From CBDBKL01 sp965116215 (GTDB lineage: Bacteria > Bdellovibrionota > Bdellovibrionia > Bdellovibrionales > JAKFYE01), in assembly GCA_965116215.1 (NCBI GenBank), contig OZ220494.1:558001-622000 (forward strand): a DNA stretch of 64,000 nt, in the 5' to 3' direction. Position numbers and translations under genes: made by a program. The notes beneath the pieces are model-generated. The model searched no databases. It was not told the origin of the DNA and saw only the letters and a program-made list of their open reading frames with translations. The stretch's first letter is position 1. Each line of letters opens with the position of its first letter. Positions 15,916 through 25,715 of this stretch are shown in pieces.

Positions 15916-17307
15916 CTATTTCAAATAATCCTTATAAGACTTAATCTCTAAATGAGCATCAATATTTTTTAACTGCCTTTGAACAACCTTTCCATCACTT
16001 GAATAAATAAGAATCTTCATATTTTTAGGATTAAAATATTTTTGAATCACAGTATTAATATCACTGACTGAAATCTCTTCTAAATTACGTTGATAATTTA
16101 ATAAGTAATCAGAACGTACTCCATAAAAATTTAAAATCATAATATTATTAGCTAAATTCTCTGCCGTCTCTACTATTTCCGGAAACTCACCAATCAATTG
16201 CGCTCGAGCAGCAACAACCTCCTTAGAAGTCACACCCTCTTTTTGAAAGGCTTTTAAAACTTTAAGGATTTCATAAACAACAGCCCCTACTGTTTCATTT
16301 TTCGTAAATGTATAAATTTGAAAAGTTCCCATTTCTTTTAAAGAATGAAAAAGAGAAGAAATAGAATATGTTAAGCCCAAATCTTGTCTTAAATGATCCA
16401 CAAGACGACTTGAAAAACCACTTCCAAGTATGGTATTAGCTAATTTTAATTTTAAATAATCTGGATTTTTCCTTGCTATTCCCAAATGTCCCAAACGAAT
16501 TTGAGCCTGAACGAGATCAGACTTATTTACAATCCGTATATGAGTCCCATTAAAAACTTTTAAATCATTTGCCAGTATCTTTGAAACAGTATCACCACTT
16601 TTCCACTTTCCCAATTTATTTTCTAAAAGAGAAAAAATATCAGATGTATATCTACCTGTAACTGCTAAAACAGCATTATTTGGTCTAAAATATTTAATAA
16701 AATGCTTAATAACATCTTTCTTCCTAACGGCTTTTAAAGATTTCAGAGTACCTCCTATAGGCATACCATAAGGATGGCCATCATAAATATAATCTTTGAA
16801 AAGCAATGAAGCAAAAAGAGAAGGTTTATCAACTCTTTTTTTAAACTCTGAAATCATTTTTTTCTTCCTTCTCGAAACATCTTTTGTACGAAATGCTGGT
16901 TGAAGTAAAGCCTCTACGAATAAATCTAAAACATCATTTTGATTCGATGATAGTGAATTCACTGATAGATATGTATAATCTTGAGTCACGGAAACATTCA
17001 AAGATGACCCAAATTGTGATAAAGCTTCATCATATTGTATCAATGACTTATTTCGAGTTCCTTCTCCAATAGAATGCGCTGTTAACGACGTTAGTCCTTC
17101 TTTCCCTATAGGATCAGCTATTCTCCCAACTTTAAACATCATAGCAAATGTTACAGAGGGCAAAGATTTATCTGGGATAAATAATACTTTTAAACCATTT
17201 GAAAGCTTTGCCTCTGAATAAGGTCGTAACTTAAATTCAGATAATTGTAACTTTCCTGTTGAACAACTTATTAAAAATAAACACAAAAAAGATAAGACCT
17301 TATTCAC
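15916..17307 (-). CDS. M16 family peptidase-like lipoprotein, non-catalytic subunit
   Basis: A 463-residue M16 (pitrilysin/processing-peptidase fold) protein. The N-terminus MNKVLSFLCLFLISC carries a lipobox (LISC), so it is probably a lipidated envelope protein. The zinc motif HxxEH is absent; the equivalent region reads LTAHSIGEGT. The C-terminal half keeps the LRQDLGLTYSISS substrate-binding motif. M16 proteases often work as pairs, one catalytic and one not, as in mitochondrial MPP. The catalytic partner is the immediately upstream gene, which ends at 17308, one base before this gene starts. Confidence 0.88.
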   Translation of the reverse strand: MNKVLSFLCLFLISCSTGKLQLSEFKLRPYSEAKLSNGLKVLFIPDKSLPSVTFAMMFKVGRIADPIGKEGLTSLTAHSIGEGTRNKSLIQYDEALSQFGSSLNVSVTQDYTYLSVNSLSSNQNDVLDLFVEALLQPAFRTKDVSRRKKKMISEFKKRVDKPSLFASLLFKDYIYDGHPYGMPIGGTLKSLKAVRKKDVIKHFIKYFRPNNAVLAVTGRYTSDIFSLLENKLGKWKSGDTVSKILANDLKVFNGTHIRIVNKSDLVQAQIRLGHLGIARKNPDYLKLKLANTILGSGFSSRLVDHLRQDLGLTYSISSLFHSLKEMGTFQIYTFTKNETVGAVVYEILKVLKAFQKEGVTSKEVVAARAQLIGEFPEIVETAENLANNIMILNFYGVRSDYLLNYQRNLEEISVSDINTVIQKYFNPKNMKILIYSSDGKVVQRQLKNIDAHLEIKSYKDYLK

Positions 17308-18699
17308 TTACCCTCCCTTCCTTTTGAGCCAAATGACTGACCTTTGCTGTGGTTGAAGATATTTTTTTGCAACAGATCGAATTTGTTCAGAAGTTAGTCG
17401 TTGGTATAAATTTAAATCTGTAAAAAGCCGCTTATAATCACCAAATACAGTCTCATTAAGAGCTAGTAACCGTGCTTTACCAGAAATCGTTTTTAATGAG
17501 TTGACATAATCTAATATCAATTGGTTTTTCGCACGTTGCACTTGTTTTTTAGTATATAAATAATTACGACTTCTCCAAATCTCATTATATAAAATATCAC
17601 GAACTTTATTTTTTTCATTCGAGCCTACACCTGTTTTTAATGAAACATAAATTGTGAAAAGCCCTGAGTCTTCTAATGTGTAATTAAAAACTGAAAGGGA
17701 ATCAACCCATTGATTTTTTATTTTCAATTTCTTCTGTAAAATTGAGGATGTCCCTTCACCTAATATATTAGCCAAAATATCCAATGCATATCCATCTTCG
17801 TCTCCAGCACTTGGTGCCTGAAAAGCGATAGCTAAAGTGTCATTTTGTACTTTTTTTTCAATTCGAACAGTTCTACTATTTTTTTGTATTGATTCTCGTG
17901 AGTAGCTCGGTCTATTAATTTGACTCGGCTTTATATAACCAAAATATTTATCTATCAATTTTTGTGCGCGACCTATATTAAAATCGCCAGTTAAAGCAAT
18001 AACAGCATTATTGGGGGCATAGTAACTTTTGTAGAAATCTTGACACTTTTCAATTGTTATATTCTCAATATCATGCATCCACCCTATAATAGGCCATCTG
18101 TATGGATGAGTTTTAAATACAGTGCTAAAAAGTTTTTCAAATAACATTCCATTGACATTATTATCTACACGATAACGACGCTCTTCCTTAACAACTTGTT
18201 TTTCATTTAAAAGTTTTTTTTCATTGAGGTTGAGAAATTTCATCCGGTCTGCTTCAATATCCATAAACAATTCTAACTTTTCACTAGGAAATTGCATATA
18301 ATACCCCGTATAATCGTGAGTCGTAAATGCATTATATGATCCACCATTTTTCTGAATTGTGCGGTGCAAGCTCTTTCCTGGATATTTCTTCGAACCTCTA
18401 AACATCATATGTTCAAAAAGATGTGCTATACCAGTATATCCTTCCTCTTCATCTTTAGACCCCACCTTATACCAAATATTAAAACTTATTAACGGAACGC
18501 TATGATCTTCATGTAAAAGAACAGTTATCCCATTGTTTAATTTATATTTATCTACAGAAAACCAAACTTGAGAACTGAGATCTGATTCACGAGTCCTAAC
18601 AAGAGTCATATCCTTCTTGGGTACATGGAAGACTTTTTCTTTGATATTCGCTTGAAGAAATAAAGGTACCATTAAAAAGATAGTAATTGTTCTTATCAT
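17308..18699 (-). CDS. M16 family zinc metallopeptidase, catalytic subunit
   Basis: A 463-residue protein with signal peptide (MIRTITIFLMVPLFLQA). It has the inverted zinc motif HLFEHM (H93, E96, H97), with the distal glutamate expected in EKQVVKEERRYRVDN near residue 170. The substrate-binding half contains the paired N-terminal/C-terminal M16 domains. It is exported and likely acts on peptides in the periplasm with the non-catalytic lipoprotein encoded immediately downstream. Confidence 0.92.
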   Translation of the reverse strand: MIRTITIFLMVPLFLQANIKEKVFHVPKKDMTLVRTRESDLSSQVWFSVDKYKLNNGITVLLHEDHSVPLISFNIWYKVGSKDEEEGYTGIAHLFEHMMFRGSKKYPGKSLHRTIQKNGGSYNAFTTHDYTGYYMQFPSEKLELFMDIEADRMKFLNLNEKKLLNEKQVVKEERRYRVDNNVNGMLFEKLFSTVFKTHPYRWPIIGWMHDIENITIEKCQDFYKSYYAPNNAVIALTGDFNIGRAQKLIDKYFGYIKPSQINRPSYSRESIQKNSRTVRIEKKVQNDTLAIAFQAPSAGDEDGYALDILANILGEGTSSILQKKLKIKNQWVDSLSVFNYTLEDSGLFTIYVSLKTGVGSNEKNKVRDILYNEIWRSRNYLYTKKQVQRAKNQLILDYVNSLKTISGKARLLALNETVFGDYKRLFTDLNLYQRLTSEQIRSVAKKYLQPQQRSVIWLKRKGG

Positions 18700-19068
18700 T
18701 GTCCTAGATCCTTATGTTTGCAGAAAACCCCTTTCAGTTTAAAGGAAAGACATTAAAATGCTTAGTAGTTATTTAAAAAAATGACAGGGAGCAAGGTTCA
18801 GTTATCGTTGTTATCTTTTAAAAAAATCGCTGAAACAGAGAGTTGAAAAGAAAAATATATACATTCATTTAAAACAAACGATGATTTTTTCTCTATCTGC
18901 CCCCTTCTCTTTTTACTCAAAAAATATTATAACTATTTATAATCATTGATTAATTTATATATTGTATTAAAATCCAACAGATGGTTCTCTAATTCTAGTG
19001 AGTGGGTCTATCCATTGTCACTTACTTCCCCAAAGACATCTCTTCTTACTGAGAGGTTTTTCTCTGCA
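18700..19068. other. Gene-free spacer
   Basis: 369 bp between the M16 pair (promoter side) and the end of the small gene. It is AT-rich. An 11-bp direct repeat (TGCATCAACTC, twice between 19069 and 19091) overlaps the stop of the small gene. No RNA gene or convincing terminator is seen. Confidence 0.4.
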
Positions 19069-19248
19069 TCAACTCTGCATCAACTCTTCATCTTCATCAA
19101 GAGTAACAGAATTTGAATTTTGAGATAAATCCTCTAATTCTTTGAGAAATTGCTTATATTCTGATGGAGAAATATGGCTATTTTTTAAATTAAACTCTAT
19201 AAGACGCTTATCAAATTTAATATCATATATCTTCTGTTTAAGGCCCAT
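19069..19248 (-). CDS. Small hypothetical protein
   Basis: A 59-residue acidic, helical protein (MGLKQKIYDIKFDKRLIEFNL ... ending DEDEELMQS) with no recognised family. ATG 19248 is preferred because a perfect AGGAGGT Shine-Dalgarno lies 6 nt upstream. An upstream in-frame start at 19278 would run into the rhomboid gene. The segment ISPSEYKQFLKELEDLSQN is a likely amphipathic helix. It is the last gene of the long leftward block. Confidence 0.7.
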   Translation of the reverse strand: MGLKQKIYDIKFDKRLIEFNLKNSHISPSEYKQFLKELEDLSQNSNSVTLDEDEELMQS

Positions 19249-19268
19249 AAGTACACCTCCTAAAGAGA

Positions 19269-20018
19269 TTAATTCCAATACCTTGGAGAATCTTTATCAT
19301 TATCCACAACCAATTTCAAGCGACGCCTATATCCTCTCTGAGTCATCTTTTTGGGTCGCCTTTTATATTTTGTCCAAAAAATTAAAAAGAGAAATCCTGA
19401 AACAAGACCTCCCAAATGTGCCAGATTAGCTACCTGACTCCCGCCAATTCCATTATTAATAAGATAAACCATTTCTAAACCACCAATAATCATAACAAAA
19501 TATTTTGCCTTCATAGGAAATACAAACATGAAATAAATAATCCTTTCACTGTAAACAATACCGAATGCCAGTAAAAGCCCAAAAATAGCTCCGCTGGAAC
19601 CAATGACAGGAATCACCATAGTGTGAACAGCCCCCCAAATCCTAAATGCTATAAAACACCCTATGAGATAAAGAATGGCAGCACCTATGCCACAAACAAA
19701 ATAATAAAGAGCAAAAAAGCGAGCCCCCCAATTCATCTCTAATTCGCTTCCAACCCACCAAAGAATCATTAGATTAATAAGTATATGAAATGGTCCTAAA
19801 TCATGAAGAAACATATATGTTATTGGCTGCCAAAGAAAGAGTTTGAGAATATCATAGGGAACTAACCCAAAAGTTTGAGTAATAGGACGCCCATCTAAAA
19901 TTAATTGCTCTAAAAGAACCTGTAAAACCAACCAAATTGTAACATTAATAATCATTAAGTATTTAACAACTTTAGTTAAAGACATTCTTTGAAACTGAGG
20001 AGCATTATTATAACTCAA
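19269..20018 (-). CDS. Rhomboid family intramembrane serine protease
   Basis: A 249-residue protein with about six hydrophobic helices. Catalytic features are the helix-2 motif HILINLMILWWVG, the nucleophile GSSGAIFG (GxSG) and the histidine in AHLGGLVSG. Rhomboids cut membrane-spanning substrates within the bilayer. Its start overlaps the stop of the methylmalonyl-CoA epimerase gene by 4 nt. The substrate is unknown. A basic C-terminal tail (KYKRRPKKMTQRGYRRRLK) follows the last helix on the cytoplasmic side. Confidence 0.92.
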   Translation of the reverse strand: MSYNNAPQFQRMSLTKVVKYLMIINVTIWLVLQVLLEQLILDGRPITQTFGLVPYDILKLFLWQPITYMFLHDLGPFHILINLMILWWVGSELEMNWGARFFALYYFVCGIGAAILYLIGCFIAFRIWGAVHTMVIPVIGSSGAIFGLLLAFGIVYSERIIYFMFVFPMKAKYFVMIIGGLEMVYLINNGIGGSQVANLAHLGGLVSGFLFLIFWTKYKRRPKKMTQRGYRRRLKLVVDNDKDSPRYWN

Positions 20019-20425
20019 AGTACTTTCTCCAACTTTTCACTCAATTCTATCAAAACTCCACCTGTTGAGCGAGGATGAATAAATGCAATTTGACATCCCT
20101 TCGCACCACGACGAGGAGATTCATCCACAAGTTGCACACCACTTTTTTTTAGATGATTTAAATGAGATTTTAAATTCTCTACACGAAAACAAATATGATG
20201 AATTCCCGGACCTCGTTTTTTTAAAAACTTTGCAATAACACTTGTTTCATCGGTAGGCTCTATAAGCTCTATATTAACATCATTTTTAAAAGGTAAAAAA
20301 CCCACACGGACTTTTTCACTCAAGACCTCTTCTATCTCTACTTTTTTCCACCCTATAGCATTATAGATTTTTAATACATCTTGAATATGATGAACAGCTA
20401 CCCCTATATGATCCAATTCGTACAC
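20015..20425 (-). CDS. mce: Methylmalonyl-CoA epimerase (glyoxalase/VOC fold)
   Basis: Interconverts (2R)- and (2S)-methylmalonyl-CoA in propionate/succinate metabolism. At 136 residues with the VOC fold it has the family length. The N-terminal DHIGVAVHHIQDVLKIY contains the first metal histidine; GPGIHHICFRVENL holds the second; the C-terminal HPRSTGGVLIELSE holds the metal glutamate and the STGGVLIEL signature of the epimerase. Other genes of propionyl-CoA metabolism are not in the window. It overlaps the rhomboid gene by 4 nt. Confidence 0.9.
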   Translation of the reverse strand: MYELDHIGVAVHHIQDVLKIYNAIGWKKVEIEEVLSEKVRVGFLPFKNDVNIELIEPTDETSVIAKFLKKRGPGIHHICFRVENLKSHLNHLKKSGVQLVDESPRRGAKGCQIAFIHPRSTGGVLIELSEKLEKVL

Positions 20426-20428
20426 ACT

Positions 20429-20929
20429 TCACCTCTCGCTATATTTCTCAAAATAAGGCAATAATCTATAATAGGTTTCCTTAAGCTCTTCAGAAATAAC
20501 TTTGGTCTCAGTCATTATTGGAAAAAAATTGAGATCACCTTTCCATCTTGGAATAATATGATAATGCATATGATCTGGAATTCCTGCACCAGAATACTTT
20601 CCTAAGTTTAAACCAATATTCATAGCCCTCGGCATGTACTCCTTTTCAAGCACTTGTACTGAAAATCTTAAAAGTTTATTAAGAGAATCAAATTCTTCAA
20701 TTGATAATTTTAATAACTGCCCCTCATGTCTCTTAGGAAGAATTAATAAATGTCCACTATTATATGGATACTTATTTAAAATAACCATAGAACTGTCATT
20801 TACAAAAACTAGAAGACTCTCATAGGAGGGTCCTTTCTGAAGGGCAGAACAAAATACACATTCTTTCATCTTTGATTTCGATTTAATATACTGTGCTCTA
20901 TGAGAACGAAATAAAACTTTCCTTCTCAT
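20429..20929 (-). CDS. HIT-family nucleotide hydrolase/transferase
   Basis: A 166-residue protein with the histidine triad GIPDHMHYHIIPRW (H120, H122, H124), in the branch related to Ap4A phosphorylases and HINT-like enzymes. The N-terminal LFRSHRAQYI followed by CVFC (C24, C27) is the common zinc-stabilised start of this subgroup and supports ATG 20929. It hydrolyses or transfers nucleoside phosphates; the exact substrate is unknown. It lies 3 nt before the epimerase and 48 nt after sppA in the same transcript. Confidence 0.88.
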   Translation of the reverse strand: MRRKVLFRSHRAQYIKSKSKMKECVFCSALQKGPSYESLLVFVNDSSMVILNKYPYNSGHLLILPKRHEGQLLKLSIEEFDSLNKLLRFSVQVLEKEYMPRAMNIGLNLGKYSGAGIPDHMHYHIIPRWKGDLNFFPIMTETKVISEELKETYYRLLPYFEKYSER

Positions 20930-20977
20930 AGGCCATTTTAAGTCTTTCTTTTGATGAATTTCTTAAATCTCCCTTTT

Positions 20978-21922
20978 TTAATAATTTCCTAAAGATACCC
21001 CTGGCATAAGATAGAGCGGTTGCCCTATAGTATTTAATCTCAAAAATTTTTTTAACTCTTTTTTAAAATCAAAAAAATCTCTTGTCGAAGAATCTATATA
21101 ACCCAACAATTCAAGTGTAGATCTTATCTCTCTAGGTGGAACAAATAAAGGAGGGTCATCACCTAAGTTTGTCATCTCACCTGCCACCTTAACTGCATCT
21201 GTAAATCCACCTAATTCATCCACTAAGCCTAACTCTAAGGCCTGTCGCCCAGTAAAAATCCTTCCATCAGCTTGCTCCCGTACAAATTCAGATTTTAATT
21301 TTCTTCCTTTTGTTACAGCATCAACAAATTGATCTAAAACATCATCAAGAAGAGCCTGCAAGAGAGCTTTCTCATTTTCTCTCATTTTCCTATATGAAGA
21401 TCCCGTGTCCTTATATTCCCCTGTCTTGATGCTAAATCGGCTAATTCGACTCCACTTATAGAGTTCCTGTAAATCCAAAAACTCCATAATAACACCAATT
21501 GAACCTACTAGAGTTCCAGGGTTAACAAAAATATGATCCGCTCCTACTGCAATATAATAAGCCCCACTAGCTAATAAATCAGATGAAACGACAACAACTG
21601 GTTTTTTTAAATCTTTAGATATGTATTCTAATTCTTGATAAATTTCCTGACTCGGACCAACTGCCCCTCCTGGAGAATTGATTTCAACAATAACCCCCCT
21701 AATATCATCATCACGAGAATATTTTCTTAAGTCCTTAAGAAACTTATATGGTTCAAAGACAATCCCTCTAAATTTCATATGTAAAATGGCATCTTTTTTA
21801 GGATTGGACTTTACAGAATCAAAGTTCTTAACAAAGAAAAAACTAACTAAGAGTCCTAAAACAAATAAAATACAGAAAAAAATCCCAATACTTTTAAAAA
21901 AATCTCGAAATAATGAACTCAT
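20978..21922 (-). CDS. sppA: Signal peptide peptidase SppA (S49)
   Basis: Degrades cleaved signal peptides in the membrane. The 314 residues begin with a membrane anchor (IGIFFCILFVLGLLVSFFFV, 12-31). The S49 core follows, with the nucleophile in ASGAYYIA (Ser119) and the general-base lysine in TGEYKDTGS (Lys171), the spacing seen in the short Bacillus-type SppA. NSPGG near residue 82 and GTLVGSIGV near 136 are further family motifs. It is downstream of rpsA (42-nt gap), a common arrangement in deltaproteobacteria. Confidence 0.93.
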   Translation of the reverse strand: MSSLFRDFFKSIGIFFCILFVLGLLVSFFFVKNFDSVKSNPKKDAILHMKFRGIVFEPYKFLKDLRKYSRDDDIRGVIVEINSPGGAVGPSQEIYQELEYISKDLKKPVVVVSSDLLASGAYYIAVGADHIFVNPGTLVGSIGVIMEFLDLQELYKWSRISRFSIKTGEYKDTGSSYRKMRENEKALLQALLDDVLDQFVDAVTKGRKLKSEFVREQADGRIFTGRQALELGLVDELGGFTDAVKVAGEMTNLGDDPPLFVPPREIRSTLELLGYIDSSTRDFFDFKKELKKFLRLNTIGQPLYLMPGVSLGNY

Positions 21923-21964
21923 ATTATCTTCTCCATATTAAATATCAGTAAAAAAAAGCTTATA

Positions 21965-23809
21965 TCATGATTCGGAATTCTCAGTGGCCTTTGTTTCAAT
22001 CTTAGCAGCGGATTTTTGAAGCGTCTTTCCAAAAAGCTCTCCTAAACTTGTTTTAGATGTTGTTGCAGCTTTCTTCACATAATCTTCTACATCCCCCTTC
22101 TGTTCACGGATTTTAACAAGTTTAGAACTTAGACCAATCTTTCGTGCCTTTGTATCAATTGTGACAACTTCAGCCCTTAGAATGCTATCTTCTTTGCAAA
22201 AATCTTCTGTTTTTTCTACTCTCCCCGTGGTGAGTTCACTAATATGAATTAACCCTTCAACCCCTAAATCCAATTCAACAAAGACACCAAAATCAGTTAA
22301 TTTGATAACTTTAACATCATGTTGAGTCCCAATAGCATACTTAGTCTCAACATCATTCCAAGGATCTGTTTCCAATTGCTTTATGCCCAAACTGAATTTT
22401 TCATTTTCAATATCCACACCCAAAACAACAGCTTTAATTTGATCTCCCTTTTTAAACATTTCAGAAGGATGATTGATTCGCTTTGTCCAAGAGAAATCAG
22501 AGATATGAACCAGTCCATCAACACCTTGTTCGACACTAATAAAAATGCCAAATTCTGTAATAGACTTGACTTCACCTTCAATAATTGTACCTGGAGGATA
22601 GTTTTCTTTTAATTCAACCCAAGGATTAGGTTGCAATTGTTTCATCCCTAGACTTATACGGCGGTTTTCGGTATCCACCTCTAAAACTTGAACATCCACT
22701 GTATCACCCTCATTAAGAATTTGAGAAGGATGTTTCACACGTTTAGTCCAACTCATTTCACTAACATGAATGAGCCCCTCAACACCTTCATTCAGTTCAA
22801 CAAAAGCTCCATATTCCGTTAGATTCACAATTTTTCCTTTTAATTTTTGACCAATCGGATATTTTTCGACAACGTCACTCCAAGGATTAGGCTCTAATTG
22901 TTTTAAACCTAAGCTCACACGCTCCTTATCTTCATCATATCTTAAAATTTTAACTTCAACCTTCTGACCCACTTGAAGAAGCTCTGATGGATGCTTCACA
23001 CGCCCCCAACTCATATCAGTAATGTGAAGTAGACCATCCATTCCCCCAAGGTCAACAAAGGCTCCATAATCTGTAATATTCTTTATAAGACCCGTAACAA
23101 CTTCTCCACTTTTTACCATATCTAAAGTTTTTGCCTTCATTGTCTCTCTCTCAGCTTCCAAAGTCGCTCGACGTGAAAGAACAATGTTGCCGCGCTTTTT
23201 ATTAAATTTAATCACTTTAAATTTGAATGTCTTACCAATATAAGTATCTAAATTTCGCACAGGACGAAGATCAATTTGGCTTCCTGGTAAAAAGGCCTTT
23301 ACCCCAATGTCTATACTTAGACCTCCCTTGACCTTAGATACAACTGTTCCCTCAACAAGCTCACCACTTTCTGCAGCTTTTGAAATATCATTCCAAGCTT
23401 GAAGCATATCTGCTTTATCTTTTGAAAGAACAACCATCCCATTTTCATTTTCAACTTTATCAATATAAACTTCGACTTCTTGACCAACTTCTATTGGCTT
23501 ACGTCCCTCAACAGTCAAAAATTCACTGATATCAATCATTCCCTCTGATTTGTAATTAATGTCAATAAGAACAAAATCTTTATGAATGGAAACAATCTTC
23601 CCCTTAACAACATCGCCCGACTGTATACTATTTTTAATATCTGATTCAAAAAGACTTTCAAAAGATTCTGATGTTTTTAAGGCAGAAAAAACTCCTGGAT
23701 TAGGAGCAATACTGTCATCTTCTGCATCTAATGCTTTTAAAACCTCCTGATGATTTTTCTTTGATTTACTGATTTTACCCATAGCCCTCTTTTGATGATT
23801 CAATGACAT
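21965..23809 (-). CDS. rpsA: 30S ribosomal protein S1
   Basis: Binds mRNA on the small ribosomal subunit and helps initiation. The 614 residues comprise six S1/OB repeats, at about 60-130, 145-212, 230-300, 317-388, 404-474 and 491-560. Repeats 3-6 are recognisable by recurring (I/L)T(E/D)(Y/F)G(A/I)F(V/I) and GL(L/I/V)H(I/V)S. A lysine-rich N-terminal extension of about 40 residues precedes repeat 1, and an Ala/Lys-rich tail (residues about 570-614) ends the protein. The earliest ATG (MSLNHQKRAM) is used; M10 is a possible alternative. It follows cmk after 125 nt. Confidence 0.96.
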   Translation of the reverse strand: MSLNHQKRAMGKISKSKKNHQEVLKALDAEDDSIAPNPGVFSALKTSESFESLFESDIKNSIQSGDVVKGKIVSIHKDFVLIDINYKSEGMIDISEFLTVEGRKPIEVGQEVEVYIDKVENENGMVVLSKDKADMLQAWNDISKAAESGELVEGTVVSKVKGGLSIDIGVKAFLPGSQIDLRPVRNLDTYIGKTFKFKVIKFNKKRGNIVLSRRATLEAERETMKAKTLDMVKSGEVVTGLIKNITDYGAFVDLGGMDGLLHITDMSWGRVKHPSELLQVGQKVEVKILRYDEDKERVSLGLKQLEPNPWSDVVEKYPIGQKLKGKIVNLTEYGAFVELNEGVEGLIHVSEMSWTKRVKHPSQILNEGDTVDVQVLEVDTENRRISLGMKQLQPNPWVELKENYPPGTIIEGEVKSITEFGIFISVEQGVDGLVHISDFSWTKRINHPSEMFKKGDQIKAVVLGVDIENEKFSLGIKQLETDPWNDVETKYAIGTQHDVKVIKLTDFGVFVELDLGVEGLIHISELTTGRVEKTEDFCKEDSILRAEVVTIDTKARKIGLSSKLVKIREQKGDVEDYVKKAATTSKTSLGELFGKTLQKSAAKIETKATENSES

Positions 23810-23934
23810 CTTTAAAAACTAATCCTCCCAAATATATTTATTGATAAAAATATTTAATTCCTAAATTATTTTTAATGATCTCTTTTTATAAATACTCATT
23901 TTCACAAGTCAAAGGGATTTTTATAGATTTCATT

Positions 23935-24624
23935 TCACTGAGACTCAATATCTAAAAATAAAGACCTATTTGATCGAATATATAATTCTACCCGATCAAC
24001 CACATCCAAAAAGCTCAAATCGCTTGTATCTATCACAAAAGCATTTTCAGGTGTTCTTAGAGGAGCTTCCTTTCTCCCCATATCAAAGGCATCCCTCCTC
24101 TGTTGCTGTTTCAACGCCTCTTTTTCATCGCCTCCCTGTTCCTCAGCCCGACGCTTTGCACGACTATGGCCACGAGCTGTAATAAATATCTTTACTTGAG
24201 CATGAGGAAAGACAACAGTTCCACAATCTCTCCCCTCCGCCAGAAGTCCATTCTTTGCAAAATCTGCACATTCTCTTTGAGGTTTAAGAAGACCTTGACG
24301 AACTTTAGGTAACTGACTGATTTGACTTGCTATATCTCCAATATTTTCTGTGCGCACATCCTCAGTCCTATCGACTGTCTTATAATAAAAGTGGGTCATT
24401 TCACTTCCCATTTGAATAGACCAGTCTTTAGAAGATATGAGTTGAATAAGCCCCTCTTCATCCTTTAAATCCAAACCTGTATCATAAGCCATAAAAGCAA
24501 CGCCTCTATAAAAAATACCTGTTGATACCCAAGACCACCCTAAATTTTTAGCGACCTCCCGACTCACTGAAGTCTTACCAGAGGCAACAGGTCCATCAAT
24601 AGTAACAATTCTTATTTTTTTCAA
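23935..24624 (-). CDS. cmk: Cytidylate kinase
   Basis: Phosphorylates CMP/dCMP with ATP. The 229 residues carry the P-loop TIDGPVASGKTSVSR (residues 8-22), GWSWVSTGIFYRGVAF for the NMP site, and the Cmk signature LLAEGRDCGTVVFPHAQVKIFITA near 130. The LID-type segment RRAEEQGG follows. The start overlaps the hisC stop by 4 nt. The order cmk-rpsA is very widely conserved. Confidence 0.95.
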   Translation of the reverse strand: MKKIRIVTIDGPVASGKTSVSREVAKNLGWSWVSTGIFYRGVAFMAYDTGLDLKDEEGLIQLISSKDWSIQMGSEMTHFYYKTVDRTEDVRTENIGDIASQISQLPKVRQGLLKPQRECADFAKNGLLAEGRDCGTVVFPHAQVKIFITARGHSRAKRRAEEQGGDEKEALKQQQRRDAFDMGRKEAPLRTPENAFVIDTSDLSFLDVVDRVELYIRSNRSLFLDIESQ

Positions 24625-25715
24625 TCGGCTAACACCTTTTCTAAGATAGCTATAGCTCGTTGGTTTTCTTCTTGCGTACCAACAGATAACCTTAAATGAG
24701 TTTCTAAACCATAGATTTTAACAGGTCTTAAAATTAACCCTTCTTTTAATAACTTTTCAAAAATGACTTGAGAATCCTCTTTTACATCAAGTAAAATAAA
24801 ATTTCCCTGTGATTTCCAGTAGGTTATTTGTAAATGTTCAAGTTGCTTATAAAAATAATCCAATCCTTCCCAAACGACTTGCTTAGATCGTTCAATATAA
24901 TCTTGATCTCCAAGAGCGGCAATACCAGCCTCTAGAGCAAGTCTATTAACACTAAAAGGCTGCCGAACTCTGTTGACATAGGTTAAATTCTCACGAGAAC
25001 TAATAGCAACTCCTAATCGAAGCCCTGCCAGTCCATAAACTTTAGAAAAAGTTCGTAAAACTATAATATTGGGATATGTCTTTAATAACTCAATCCCATT
25101 AGGATACTCCCCTGATCTCACATATTCAAAGTAGGCCTCATCTAAAACAATCAAAACATCTTTATTATCCCTTAAGTACTCCAATAAAAGCACAAGTTCA
25201 TTTTTTGAGAAAATAGTCCCTACTGGGTTATTAGGATTGGGTAAAAATATAAGCTTATGCCGAGGAGTCCAGTGCTTCCCTATTTTTTGAATATCTATAC
25301 TTAAGTCTTTTCGAAGAGGAATTTCATCCACATCGATATTTAAAGCCCTTGCACCTATTTTATAGGCAATAAATGACGACTCAGATACCAAGATGGCATC
25401 TCCTGGTAAACAATATGTTTGAATAAGCAAATTTATAATTTCATTAGAACCATTACCAAAAAGTAATTGATCTGGGTATACATTGATAAATTGAGAATAA
25501 GCCTGTTTTAACTGAAAAGCCTTTGCATCTGGATATCTATGAATATGTGAACAGGCTTTGGAAATAGCTTTTTGAACAATCTGACTCGGGCCCAAAGGAT
25601 TTTCATTACTTGCAAGTTTAGTGACCCTACCAAGACCTAATTCACGTTGAGTTTCTTCAATTGGCTTTCCACTAGAATAGGGGACTAAAGTCTTAATTCC
25701 CTCAGAAACCCTCAC
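24621..25715 (-). CDS. hisC: Histidinol-phosphate aminotransferase
   Basis: A PLP-dependent class I/II aminotransferase of 364 residues. ASNENPLGPS near 35, GNGSNEIINLL near 88, LPNPNNPVGT near 158, the PLP lysine in RTFSKVYGLAGLRLG (K225), and RPVKIYGLETHLRLSVGT near the C-terminus are the HisC pattern. In this context (cmk next to it, no other his genes) it could also serve phenylalanine or tyrosine transamination, as HisC homologues often do. It overlaps both neighbours by 4 nt. Confidence 0.9.
   Translation of the reverse strand: MRVSEGIKTLVPYSSGKPIEETQRELGLGRVTKLASNENPLGPSQIVQKAISKACSHIHRYPDAKAFQLKQAYSQFINVYPDQLLFGNGSNEIINLLIQTYCLPGDAILVSESSFIAYKIGARALNIDVDEIPLRKDLSIDIQKIGKHWTPRHKLIFLPNPNNPVGTIFSKNELVLLLEYLRDNKDVLIVLDEAYFEYVRSGEYPNGIELLKTYPNIIVLRTFSKVYGLAGLRLGVAISSRENLTYVNRVRQPFSVNRLALEAGIAALGDQDYIERSKQVVWEGLDYFYKQLEHLQITYWKSQGNFILLDVKEDSQVIFEKLLKEGLILRPVKIYGLETHLRLSVGTQEENQRAIAILEKVLAD

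Noticed and set aside
19069..19278. Start of the small gene at 19278 (69 residues)
   Set aside because: It would overlap the rhomboid gene and lacks the perfect Shine-Dalgarno that precedes ATG 19248.
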